Assembly: GCA_026182355.1 (NCBI GenBank)
Contig: JAPFBL010000543.1
Span: 62,001-126,000 of the forward strand
Reading direction: 5' to 3'
Origin: Hermatobates lingyangjiaoensis
Lineage: Eukaryota; Arthropoda; Insecta; Hemiptera; Hermatobatidae
DNA: 64,000 nucleotides
A program made the position numbers and the translations under genes. Each line of letters begins with the position of its first letter. Positions within the stretch are counted from its first letter, which is position 1. The notes below the pieces were generated by a model. The model saw only the letters and a list, made by a program, of their open reading frames with translations. It was not told the DNA's origin and made no database searches. This document shows, piece by piece, positions 26,201 through 39,657 of the stretch.

Positions 26201-29200
26201 GTTCGTCCGAACCGGTTCTTAAAATATTATGAGTTTGGAAACTAAATTGTTTAGTTATATATAGGCTATATACATGCGCAAATTACGTTGTCATACATCA
26301 GGGTTGTCCAAACTTTATGGGACCGCGGGCCGCATTCGGCAATTAAATTAGATCGCGGGCCGCAGTACCAGATGTAAAGTAAAACACGTACATGTAAATG
26401 AATCTTCATATTTATCATAAAAACAAATATTATCATAAAAAAATAATTAACAAGTATGGATAAGAATCAACCCTTAAATATATTCGTTAAAAATATTTAA
26501 GGAAGTACGTAAAACGGTACACTTTACTTAAAATTTAGTAAGATGGGTATGCGTGCATTTTGGAAGCCAGCTTCTTTGTGTCAATGTCAACTGAGATTAA
26601 GGCTAAACGAAGGCAGGCTTCGAGAGATGTTTGATTAAGTAGATTCCTCTCTTTGGATTTAATCGACTTCATTGCGGAAAATGCTGCTTCACAAAGTAGA
26701 AAACAACTTTTTTCGAATATAACTCAATAGAAGTCTAAATAATACTAATTTTTAAAAGTTTTCTGAAAGAGGCTAGACTTTGGACAACCCTGTCATACAT
26801 GCACAAGTGAGTCACGCGACACTTGTGGGGTTTGATAGTGGGCTAATTAATAGTGGTCTGAAGAGGGGTTTACGTAATTTTAACAACCAGTTCGCCGAAC
26901 TCATAATATTTTAAACACCGGTTCGCACGAATCGATGCTAACCTGCTGAATCACGGTGAATCCCATCACTGGTACTTGTGAAATGAATATTGTTTTATAT
27001 CGGTTCACTATTAAAAGTATTCATATAAACAGGAATGTGACACCGTTGTTGTTTTTGGTTGTTTGTAAAAACTTATGAAGATATATATTCTAGGTAAATT
27101 ATGATATTGAAAGTTTGATTTGTTTCAGTTCGTGACGATGAAAAGAAGTCGAAAGTAATTGAAGAAGGTTGTGAGTGTGAGTGTTGCCAGGCGGGGACTG
27201 TGTGGGGAAAAGATTTAGAGGAAGCTTGTGGGCGGAATCCAAGTCTTGGAGACACTCAGTCCAGTAGTCGCCCGACGACGAGGTGCAGCTCCAAGACAGT
27301 AGCCAGTAGTGTGGGTAAGGCTTCTAGACAAAGTGAGTCAACAAATAGCCCTCATTCAAGTAAGCAACAACCGAAACCCAATGAATCCAGGTCAAGCGAA
27401 CATGTATCAAGCTCCAATGAAGCAAACAAGGCTGTTAATCCTGATCCTTTGATTAGGCAACAGAGTGACAATATATGCCTTAATGAACGAAATATCAGAA
27501 AGGATTCTGATAATCACTCTAGTTTTGGCTGTCAAACATCATTCTGTTGTTGCCACAAATATCTTACAGACATTGTTGAAAGACATCCTTATTGTCATTT
27601 ACAATCAAATCAGCCCATCAGTGGAAACCCCGTCCATCATGATCTAAGTGTTTACGGTACATCACTTCCACTCCGGTACCAACGAGTTCCATCTGAACCT
27701 AAACTCAGACCTACCCAGCCTTCGCCGTCTCTCTGTTGCAGTGAATCCTTACCCAGAGAGTCTCGGACTATTCACGAAATCACACTCAGCGTTGACCGAA
27801 TTTCTGGCTTCCCATTGTTATCGAATTATGAAGATATGGACTGTTTTGTTGACTATGTCTTCCCCATGAGCAAGGACTGTCACTGTAAGTAATAAACAAC
27901 TATTTTTATGTATTAATTTCAAATATTATATTTCATTTTTTCAAAACAATAATTAATTTTCGTAACCGTCAGTAGAAATGAATCTTTCAATATGTAATCC
28001 ATAATCTTCATTAATAAGGTAACATATTTTTTAATGATGTATGCTCTTTTAAAATATCATGTTATATCATATTTCGAAAACATCAAAATCCTCCTTTACT
28101 GTTACCATACCATTGGGGGCCAGTGACAATATGCTCACCTATGGTCTGGCAGATCCGGGATTCAGTAACCACTCTGGCCCTCGATTTAGTCATGTGAGAG
28201 GTGAATAAATCTGAGAGGTTGTTAAAGCCGTCGGTCCCGAACCTGTACGATTTTAGAGTACTCCTTAAAGAATCCTACTGTAAATACACTTGAGTTAGGA
28301 AAAATTTAGGACTCCCAATGTAGAATCCATCTTCATTGTTTGGTATCACAAAGGGCGCATCTTCAGCCTATGTGTGTTCCCTTGTGCGTTTACCACTGCC
28401 ACTTGCCCTAATCTATCATCTATCACCCTAAATGTATTAATTTAAAAATTATTATTTTATTCGAAGACTTGATTGGGACTATAATATTCTACAGAGTAGT
28501 CTTCTCCTTTCGTTATAACTAGTATCAATATCATTATGAGAAAAACTTAAAAGGATTCATGACACAACTACTATAAATTTAACTGTAATACAAATGATTT
28601 ATGTTTTTATGAGATAATGTTATTTACAGTAATGATGCCGCACACTAAATCTTCAACAGAAGTCACTGTTGTTGGCCCAGAAGTGATGTTTAATACAATT
28701 TTAAAGCACAACTTACTTCTTCCTTCAAATAAAAGTCTGACAAAAGCTCTGAATTATCTGCCTTTACGATCGATTGAATTTAACATCTGGGGAAGATTTT
28801 ACAATCTTTCTGAACATCCTGTTGATTATATTTTAGCTAAGGTAAATTAATTTTTTATACAGTTTACTGCAAACTGATGATATTTCTATATAATGATATG
28901 TGTTTCTTTTTTTTTTTATTCATCAGGCAATTCTACCAGCTGAAAGATTATGCTCACTAGAAATGGACTTCATTGAGAGAGGCAGTAGAGTCACTGTTTC
29001 TGATAAAGTTAAACTACCTTTAGTCACTGTTGGTGACCCCTCAGCCTTATACTTCCATGGAAGAGTCACCGGTGTTTTAGATATATCATTAACATATAAA
29101 AAATTCAAAGAAAATGAACTTTGGGCAGATAAGATAACGAAACATAGTGTAATTAAAAATGATTCCCATAGAATTAATGAACATGATAATGCATTTAAAT

Positions 29201-32200
29201 TTCATCTAGAGAAATTACAAACTTATTTAGATTCTGATGACAATGAAAATATTGAAATTGGTTGTTTTAAGAGTTTTTGTAAAGAGAATGTGCCTCCTAG
29301 TGTTTTTAGTTTGGATAAGGGAAGAAATGTTGATTTACCTGGTAGTTCTGCTCAAAAAACAAAACAAGTTAGCACGACTGACAGAGCACTCTCGCCAATT
29401 CCTGAGGTTTCTCTTATATCAAATTCTTTTAAAGATTCTATTGAACGAAAGGATAATTCAGTTCAGGTTGAAATAATGAAAAAAACTAAATCTTTAAATG
29501 AAAAAAGTAATACTAGTAATATAGATGATTATGATATTAGTCTCAGTTCAGATGGTGAACAACATTCACAAGTTGTTCAAGTTGAAAGCTCTTTAAGCGA
29601 TTGTTTTGGATTGGATCCTATTGAAGGATCAGGAAAAGATGTGAGTGTTCAATTAAAGAATTGTATATCCTGTAATCAGAAAGCTAATGTTACTGGAAAT
29701 CCTAGAAAAGAATTTAACGATCCAAATGATTCAGACGATACGTTGAAATCTGTTTCATCTGTTAATAGTTATGAAGGGATGAAACCAAAAGAAAATCCTG
29801 TTGATTGTCAAAAGAAAAAATCCCCTTTTGAAAACAAAAGCACTCAGACATTTAAAGAATCGAATATATGTAATAGTGAATTAGAAGAAAGAAATGTTTC
29901 AACTGTAGATTGTTTCAAAGTAAAAGTTGAAATAGAAAGAGCTATAAACCTCCCTTTGCTGTCTACCAGTGATAATAATTCTATTAAGCCATCTAGTTAT
30001 GTATGTTTTGACGCTTATTTAAATGGCCGAAAGGAACAGATTTCTTCTGATGTGGTTTATTCAGATTGCAATCCCGTTTGGAATGGTCGTTGGGAGGTCA
30101 ACTTACCAACTGATTTGTTCTATAAGGTAATTAAATTATTATTTTATATATTTACTTTTTTACCGAAAATATATAAATACATGATATCATATAGATATTA
30201 TATAATATGCGCCTTATTCTTGCATATAAACAATGAAAATCATCATATTGATTGGACAGGGGTTAAATTTATTACCTATGAAAAATCGATTTTGTTAAGA
30301 AATATTATTGAATCGTCTCTAATTAAATTTAATAGATCAAATATTATAAACATTAGTAACGGGTTCTTCAAGCTTGATACTTTCGTAACGAAGGCAATAG
30401 CCTCTTCTAAGAGGGTTGACAGCTAGCGGATAGTTTTTTACTCTTTCTTACTGTAGTCCTTTGTTTCCCCAAACATTCCCTCTGGACATTTGTCTTTTCC
30501 TGCACATTACACCCTTTTAAAATACCACTCTTCCCTCCCACTCTTCTCAACCTCTCACCAAATGTTTTCTGCATCTAGTGTTTCAGTTGGGTTTTTGACT
30601 CTAACGAAGACCGCTTCTTACGGTTGAAAGATCTTAGTCTTGTTTTTCCCATTCCATATTGTGGCTTGAATTATATTATATTCTATATACGGCGACTATG
30701 ATAATATTATGGAGGTTGAAAAAAATACTTTAGATATTATAAAAAGTATGTTGTAAAATGTTTAAGATAAAATATAGAATAAATGTATATAACATACATT
30801 ACAGGCTGTCCCAAAAGTAACTGAACCGCATACATTAATAAAAATTATTACTATAAACAATAAATTTAATAGGTGTTCTAATTGATTAAAAAGGTTCAAT
30901 TGCAATGCAATCACTTTTTTGATAACATTGTAGCATACTTTCTGATAAGTGTTGGTTCCATTCTCGCCAAATATTTTGTTTTAGCTAATTCTTAGTAATT
31001 CTTAATAACAAAAATACGTTCGTTTAAATCTAAAGTCCTTCGTTGTATTTTCAAAAATAAGGGTTATTTTGATGAAGAAGATAAAAAAAATAAGATTACA
31101 TAACAAAAGTTATCGCTAAGACTATTAATCGCTAAAGGAAATGAATAATACTAAATACTGATTTGAATATACTAAATACACCTATTAAATTTGTTCTTTT
31201 AACAAATAATTTTTATTAAGTTTGCAGTTTGGTTACTTTTCGGACATCCTGTATAATGTATCAATATTTTGGTTCTGGACAACTGAAGTTGTACAGTCAG
31301 TTACTATGTGGTGTTTACTCATGTATTTATTTGATTAACTGTATACAAGGCTGAATAGAGACTCCAGTAAACTCTACAAAGGGGTCGTACTTAGGTTTGT
31401 AGGGTATAAGAAAGAAAGCCTTTTCCAGTTTTGCTTCACCAGTTTGGAATCCACATTACAATCATTATCAAAATGGTACTTCAATCCATACATTCCAAAT
31501 TCCTTAAAAATCTTTTCCCTTAAGTTGAGTTATCCTACAGATTGATCTGACTATCCATTCCTTTGTGCCTGATTTAATATTCTTGATCCTCTTTCCCGAA
31601 GAAATCTATTAGGATATCCGAGTCATATATAAATGATTAAATAATATAATTGGATGCCCTTAGTTCATTTCCCAACTACATTTTCAAACCCCATCATATA
31701 TTTTAAAAACTCACAAAATATTCTTTGTTCCATGCCGTAGAAATAATTATTTGCTTCGTTCCTCACTGCTTCGTGTGATAAGGTAATGGTTCTGATACAA
31801 TTATTAAATTAAATGTATAACAGTAGTTTTTAAAATTTTTTAAATAGTCCGAAATAAAAAAAATTGAAAAGCTAATCATACATCTACTATGGCTATCCAT
31901 CATTATGTTTCTGTATGTTTAACTGCCGCTGACTCAATATTATTTGGTTTAATTATCATTATTATTACTATTTTAATTGGTGTTTATTAGTTAAGAACGT
32001 ATTATTTAATATTAAAAAATAAAAAAATGCCTTGTTTTGTAGAAGGATTTTGATCCGTATTAAATAATTAAGTAAATTATTATTAAACACATAATATACC
32101 GTCTTACCTCGTATATTCCTGCCGTAGCTCTCGGACCGGTTTCGGGTGTCACCCATCTTCAACACGAACTGACCTAATCAAAGTGATCGAATCAGAAGTA

Positions 32201-35200
32201 GATCAGTTCGTGTTGAAGATGGGTGACACCCGAAACCGGTCCGAGAGCTACGGCAGTAATGTACGAGGTAAGACGGTATATTATGTGTTTAATATTAATA
32301 ATACTAACCTCTGTGGTAATGATGAAATGCATGAAATTAATAAATATTCATCTTGTGTTTAGGACCAGTAAGTTTTAACACACTAAGCAACCAATTTTTC
32401 TTGACTTTTTGACGGTTTTGTTTTCCTCCAAAGTACTACCCCTACTTGGGGGAAGCTTATTGTAATATTTCCACATGGTCCATTTGTTGTAATATATGTC
32501 TACCGTTATATGAAATCTAACATAACTTTTAGAGGGTTATGTGGTAGGAATACAGAGTTGAGTTTTTGACCAAAGGAATACAGAGATGAGTTTTTGATCA
32601 GAGGAATGGTTAGGTACTTAGATTTATTTACCTCCCGCGTGAATAAATCGAGGCCGTTGTGGGTATTGAACCCCGGATCTACCAGTCCAGAGGCGAGCAT
32701 GCAAGCCACTGGGCTACCCTCGCCCTCCATCCCTTCTTTAAATAAATAACCCTGATTTGCATATTTAAGGCTCACCAATATTTAATGAACCCGAAAGGCC
32801 TTGTTCGGCTCTTTCACGACTGAAATCGATAAATCCAATAAGCAAATTAGAGCTACATCTATGAAGGTGGGAAGCTAGCATTTGATAGTTCAATAAAAAA
32901 AACACCTAATAAAAGTTTTAAAGAAAAGTGAATATTAATTATTTACTAGATATAGAGAGTCTGTTTAAGAATGCATGTTTATTTTTTTCCAGTGTGACGA
33001 GTTTTTGACGGTTAAGGTAATGATGCTCTCAGTGCCCAATGAAAGCCTTGTGGGAGATGACCATGTGCTGTCCGGGGGAAGGCTGACACGTCTTACAACT
33101 CACTCTCGTTCCACTGACAGTCTCCAGGTGCAGTCTCACTCCCAAGGTGGGTATTTCGTAGCTCCATTTCCCATCAAAAGCACCCAAATGTTTGCATAAC
33201 CCTTCCTCTCTTATTTTATAGTTTGTGAGGCCAAGATAGACCTTACCCCTCTCTGCGCTGGACTGCCTTTGATTCTTGGATGGTACAATCTTCGTTCGTC
33301 CATCTGTAAAGCTCAGATCAATGTAAGAACAAATTGTTAACAATTATGGCTATCTTGTCAATCACTAATCCAGCAACGTTGGGTCCCGGAGGGTATTGGA
33401 TTATCATTTTTCCGAATTAGTGATTAATTAGCATAGAATACAGAAACCAAAGTAATAAACCCCATAATTTCAAATTTAAAATACCCTTTAAATAAGCAGT
33501 CGTTGTTTGATGAAAAAAGAAAAGATATTAAAGAAAACCATTGATTTCCTTTTAAAAATGTGTTTATATGATTCACTGTTAACCAAAAAAATTGAGTGAA
33601 TTTTCTTTCTGTTTCTTTATATCATTAATCCTTGATGATCTAATACCATGGAATGGATACACGCTTCTCACAGATACACTTTTATCAAGTTATTTCAAAA
33701 GTTGAACCTTTTGTGATATTGACAACGATTTACCAAGGTATATTTGCACTTTTCACTAACTTTATTCACTAGAGCCATGGCTGAATATAGAATGCTCATT
33801 TTACAAAAACAAAGGTTAAAAATCGCGTAGGAATAGACTGTCAGTGTTTCAATAAACTGGCTGATTTCTAATTTGTTTATGTTGAAAACAGCACCACTTA
33901 ATGCTAGCGGCTAGTAGAGAAAATAATGCCGGATAACTGACTGTTCCGGGTTAGTAATTACCCACCTGTAATTGTACGAACTTTATATTAACTGAGAATT
34001 ATAGCAATACATCTCAGGGTTCAGGGACCTTATTAAATAAAAAAAAAATTAGCAAAAGCTTTTTCAAAATTTCTCAGGTTTACATTTGATTCTAAAAACC
34101 CACACCTTGATGTATTTTGCAAGGCTTGGGACAGACACCTTAACGTCCTCTCCGAGGGACGATATGCTCAGATTTGTTCATCTTTTGCGTGAATAAACCG
34201 AGTTCTTGAGTGGGTATTGAACCCCGGTTCTAACAGTCCAGAGGTGAGCTAGTTACCACTGAGCTTACCTGGCTCCTTGCTATTGCTTTATAGCAGGCCT
34301 TCTTAAGCTATGGGTCGCCACCCCAAATGGGGTCGCGTCGCAAAATTCTGGGGTCGTGAGAGATTTTAATGTCAAATATTTATATATACGATTTTATAAC
34401 ATCTGGATATGTATTTGTGCAGTCACACAACGGGAGTAATACTTCATATAAAAAAAATTGAACAAGATGGCTGACAAAAAAATATTTGAATTTATATTGT
34501 AACCCATGATTTCGACTGCAACTATGTTAATCTTCATGAGAAATGTGCTTTTTTTCGCATTCAGTTCAGTATGAAGACGAACATAGTAACCATTGAAATC
34601 ATCTGTTTCAATACAAAGAAATATTTTTTTTTCAGCGATATTGGACCATGTATGTGTTACATTTAGAACTGAATTTTCTAAAATCGCTGATATGGCGTTA
34701 AATGTTCTTCTGCTATTCAACACCACATATTTATGTGAAGTTACTTTCGCAGCTTTAACACATATTAAATCCCAATATCGTTCATCGCTAAAAAATGTAG
34801 AAGGATCTTACGTCCAGCAGTGTCAAACATTCAACCAAGATTTAATTTGTTAAGCAATAAAAAACAGGCACATACCTCTCATTAAATTTTTTTCTTTAAT
34901 TTTAATTTAATACTTACCAATCAACTTACTTACTTTACTTACTTACTTACTTACCACTGCGTGCGAATATATATTTTCATATGTATATGAATATTGTTAC
35001 CTAATGAATAAATCATCAAAAAATATTTATTTATCTTTCTTTTATATTTATATGGGGTCGCCAGGAAACTCACAATCATAAATGGGGTCGTGAATGAAAA
35101 AAGTTTAAGAAGCCCTGCTTTATAGTAAACTACCTTATACTCACCCTGTGATGTTACAAAAAGAATCACACAGAGACAATAGTAAAGCTTGACCTACTAC

Positions 35201-38200
35201 CCTAATTTAAGACAAGTATTTCATTTTATTGATTTTTAAGTAGTTTACGTGTAAGTCTGTAGGCTTATGATAACAATCGCAAATATAACATATAACTAAA
35301 TACATTCTTAACATATTTTATACATTTTTAGAGTTTTAACCTGTTTTAAACTGTTTTCTTTTCTAATTAGTATCAAAAAAAAAAAGGAATGAATTATATT
35401 ATGAAGTAATTTTTATCAATTTCAGGTTAAAATAACGCCCAAAGAAAATATTGCAAAACACAGAAATATTTGGTTTAGTGAGTATTTTAAGTGGAATAAA
35501 GAGAAGAATTTAGATTTGAAATCAGTGAATGATTCAGGAGAGAAAGGAAGTAATGTTCTTAAGGAGAATCAATTGAAAGAAACTTCCACCAAAGCTGAAG
35601 TGGATGTTCTCAATATTGCTTTGAGGTATATATTGATTAGTTATAAAGTATCAAACTCTCAATCATTTAGTTATTATTTATATTATATATATATATTGCA
35701 GAGATAGATTAAATGAACTTGATCTTTTAACTGCTGATTTAAAATCAAATAGAATAGAAATGGATTCCCTTCAAGAAAAAGATACATCAACTAATAATAT
35801 ATTAGGGAAAGAACAAAGAGTGGAAGTGGCGAATGATGCATCTGTTGAGAAACAATTAAATGAAAATATAGAAGGAGAAAAAGTTGATGTTTGTGAAAGT
35901 TCTGTTGGAGATCGATTTGAAGAAGGAGAAATTATCATTACTGGGTTTTCAAGTGAAACTTCTTTGTGTCAGGATATAGACAGTCTGGATTCCATTCCCA
36001 ACCCCCCTCTACCTATCTTGGTTTGTTAATTTGCTCTTGTCATATTTAACATGTTTAAAAACTGTATTTTAAAATATAGTTTAAAATATATGTTTAAACC
36101 TACAACTTTTTCCTGTTAGTTTAAAATAATCCATGTTTAATTAAATAATCCGAGATTTATTTAAAATAATCCAAGTTTAATTTAAAATAATCTTAATTTT
36201 AAGTTTAAATTGTCCAAGTTTAAACTTTTAACTTGTTAAAAATTTTTATTTTTCATTTAAATTAAAATCCAAGTTTAATTTAAAATAAGTACGGTTAATC
36301 CACATTAGTCGAGCTTATTAATATACTAAATATAAAATAATATTAATTTAATGGAAAACTTTGTATAAATAACTTTCTTTACTGTTAGAAAAATCGTTTA
36401 CTTTCTTTGACTTTCATATTTTCGTTTTGCCTTAGTGATTTAAACAAAAACACTTTATTATTCATATATTCATTTTAATTTTTCATTTTGACGTAGTGCA
36501 ATCACTTATTATGTGGTATTTACTCATTGTAGGGAAAAAAGTTAATGAAATGGTCTCCACATAAAAAAGTTTTAATTATTTTTTTCAGTTGTACCACCGA
36601 CACTCACCCTTAGTTGATGCCTGAGGTAGAACACTACGTGTTCGAAACGCGTTGTTTATACCATTAAAATTTCTATATGTGGAGACCGTTTCATTAACTT
36701 TTTACCCTATAATGAGCTAATTTTTCAATTAGCATCAGTATATATTCTTATTAAACATTTTATTCCTTCAAATTTTTTATTTTTCAGCTTAAAAATAACT
36801 ACATACAATATACAGCCGAAATACAGATGCATATGTCATTGTAGTAAACCCTTTATAAAACTTTTTCGGATTACTTTAAAATAATCCGAGTTTAAGTTGA
36901 ACTTCAGTATAGTATATTTGTATTTTCAAGTTGACAAACTGTTTTAAACCATACATGTGAACAATATTAAATCAAACTTGGATAATGTTAATTTAAGCTT
37001 GGATTATTATAAATTAAAGTTGGATATTTTAAATTACATTGGATATTTTAAATTAAGATTGGATATTTTAAATTGACCCGAACATGTAGTCACACTGTTT
37101 GTTTTAAGCGAAACAATTGCCAAATTTGTTTGTTTGTTTTGAAAAGTGAAATGTTTGTCATAATAGATAACAACTTATTAACACCTCATTGTAGGGTAAA
37201 AATCTAATGAAATGGTCTCCACATATAAAAATTTTAATGATATAAACAACGCGTTTCGAACATGTAGTGTTCTTCTTCATTAGAACTTCCTTACATTAGA
37301 ATTATTAACACCTGCTTTGCAGGGGTCGTTAAAATTAGTTATAGCAAAAAAAACAAAACATTAATAGTAATCTAGCGTTGATAAACAGTTGGTCATTTTT
37401 GATTCGTTTAACATTTTTTGAAAGATAAGATAACTGATATTCTTCTTCTGTATTCCTAATATGTGATGCTCTGTTTTTAAATAACTAATGTTTTAATTCA
37501 AGTATCATGTACTGTTTTTTTTATTTGATTGAACGTAGTATTTTGCCTTATTTTGGTTGTGTTCTACAATTTATAGGAATATTTTTTTTTATTGAAATAT
37601 TTTTACAACTTGCGTAGCCAAGGGTTGAAAACATATCTTTTTACTAAGTACCTTAAATGATTAAAATAAAATATTTCACAGAGTTAGAAAGAGAAGAGAA
37701 AAAAGAATGCATCTATCTTTTCTACCATAAATGTTATTTAAATTTCTTTTAAGACAATCAAACTGGTTGTCATATTCACTCTGTAGAATGTTTAAATCGG
37801 TTAACAATTGAAATCGCTTTCTCTTATGGGGAACATAAAATATCATACATGGTAGTTTTTTCTTCTCTGTTCGACTACTTCTGTAAGAACAGCTTGCTTT
37901 GCTATGTATGGTAAGTTAGACATGTTCCGAAACTGGGTACTATAGAGAAGAAAATCTATGAGGTCACGTATTCAAAATTTTTACGGTGCTAATATTCTGT
38001 TCAAAAATGAATACTTTTACGAAATTTAACTGACTAGAAAATACAACTTTTCTCTTATTGAAGACTATTTATTGTTATTAACAATTTCCTTATTAAATCA
38101 TACATATATTAAAATTTGTAGATATGTGATTTCTTTTCCATATATCCGTTGGGAGAGTAATATATTTAAAATAAGAAGTAAAATATATATTTATTTTTTG

Positions 38201-39618
38201 AATTTCAGTGCTTACAGAGTTATTGTCAAGGAAATTTGTACATATATTTTTTTAAATGAAACAATTTCTCTGGTCGAATTTGGTTTAAACTTTGCTGATG
38301 TTTTGGTTTTATTTTAAAATATTTTTCTTAGGCAGGCAGAAGTAAGAATATTTTTTAATGAGAAAATGAAATTTGCATCGTTTAAACAAATTAACAACCT
38401 TGACTAGTTAAAACCTAAAAATGTACTGTCTATTCGAATGTTTTGACCAGTCAACATTGTTAATCTGTTTAAATAATACAAGTTTCATTTTCTAATTAAA
38501 AAATATTCTTACTTCTGCCTAAGAAAAAGATTTTAAAATAAAACCCAAACGTTGGCAATAAGAGTTCGATGTTTAACCTAGAAAATTGGGAATCATGATT
38601 ACATAATACTATACCCATTCTATCGAATGGTTGATATAATATTGAATTGAATATATATTATATATATATAGGGTTGAAAGTTTATTATACTTTTTGCGTA
38701 GCGGGTTAATTTAATTTATTTTCGTATGATTTGAATTATACAGTTTTGTTTTGAAAAATCTTTAGTTTTCTTTGGACACGACTGTATATGTAAACGAGTA
38801 CTGTAATAAAATGAAAGTTTGGGACTAATAATATCAGTCTAAAATTAGATCCTTGATTGTAATTCCATGAAAAAAAATAGTTTGTGGCCTTTCTAGAATT
38901 TTGAAGATTAACGGATTATCAACGGACAGCGGGAGGGAGGGCCGGATCTTACGAACTCCCCAGGATAAAAATAGTTAACACGCCACCAATGGCATTTGTA
39001 ATTTTTTCCAGTCGAAGATTGATAAACAAGTAATTTTTTTAGTTCATTAGGCAACAATAGTGAAATTAAATACATTTTTGAAATACTGGATACTGTTGCT
39101 TATAGTTCATATTACGATTTTAATTTTTACATTTCTATATTTATGGTAATTTTACAGAGCTGTAAATATTTACAGATTATCGATATATTTAAATAAATAT
39201 TATTATTATTTATTTATATAATATATATATATATATATATGATGTAATTTTTTTGAGGTTTGAGGTCCAATGATTAAAACTAGTCCTTTTGCCGACGTTT
39301 CGACATATATTTATGTCATCTTCAGGGCTTGGTAATCTGTTTATGTTGCAGCATTCTTATTTAATACAGTTTCATGATGGTTAGTATTTGTTTTCTCTAA
39401 CCATCATGAAACTGTATTAAATAAGAATGCTGCAACATAAACAGATTTCCAAGCCCTGAAGGCGAAGTACTCGCGTTGAGTAGCAGTTTGCTTCTCAACG
39501 CGAGTACTTCGCACTTCTTCCCGATGACGACGAATGTCGAAATATCGAAGTGAGTTCTGTAGTGTCTTTCTGTGTTCTTTCCTATGTGTTAAAGTGTTTA
39601 TTGTCCAGACGGACCTTT

Positions 39619-39657
<39 letters not shown>

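Larger units (their letters stand above)
26170..26971. mobile_element. Outer hAT element (MITE) split by a second hAT
   Basis: Ends CAGTGGTGGCATTCA and TGAATCCCATCACTG are inverted repeats. The flanks are the identical 8-mer GTACTTGT on both sides, the target duplication size of hAT elements. Without the inner insertion it is only about 300 bp. Its own body has palindromic GAACCGGTTC motifs. Confidence 0.85.

Noticed and set aside
29237..29476. Alternative open frame inside C2CD3 exon 11
   Set aside because: Shadow frame of a long exon whose own frame carries the C2 motifs.
36021..36029. C2CD3 ending here by read-through (two more codons, then TAA)
   Set aside because: A GTTTGT donor lies exactly at the end of a phase-0 exon and an in-phase terminal exon with a good acceptor lies at 39706. 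Kept as an alternative only.
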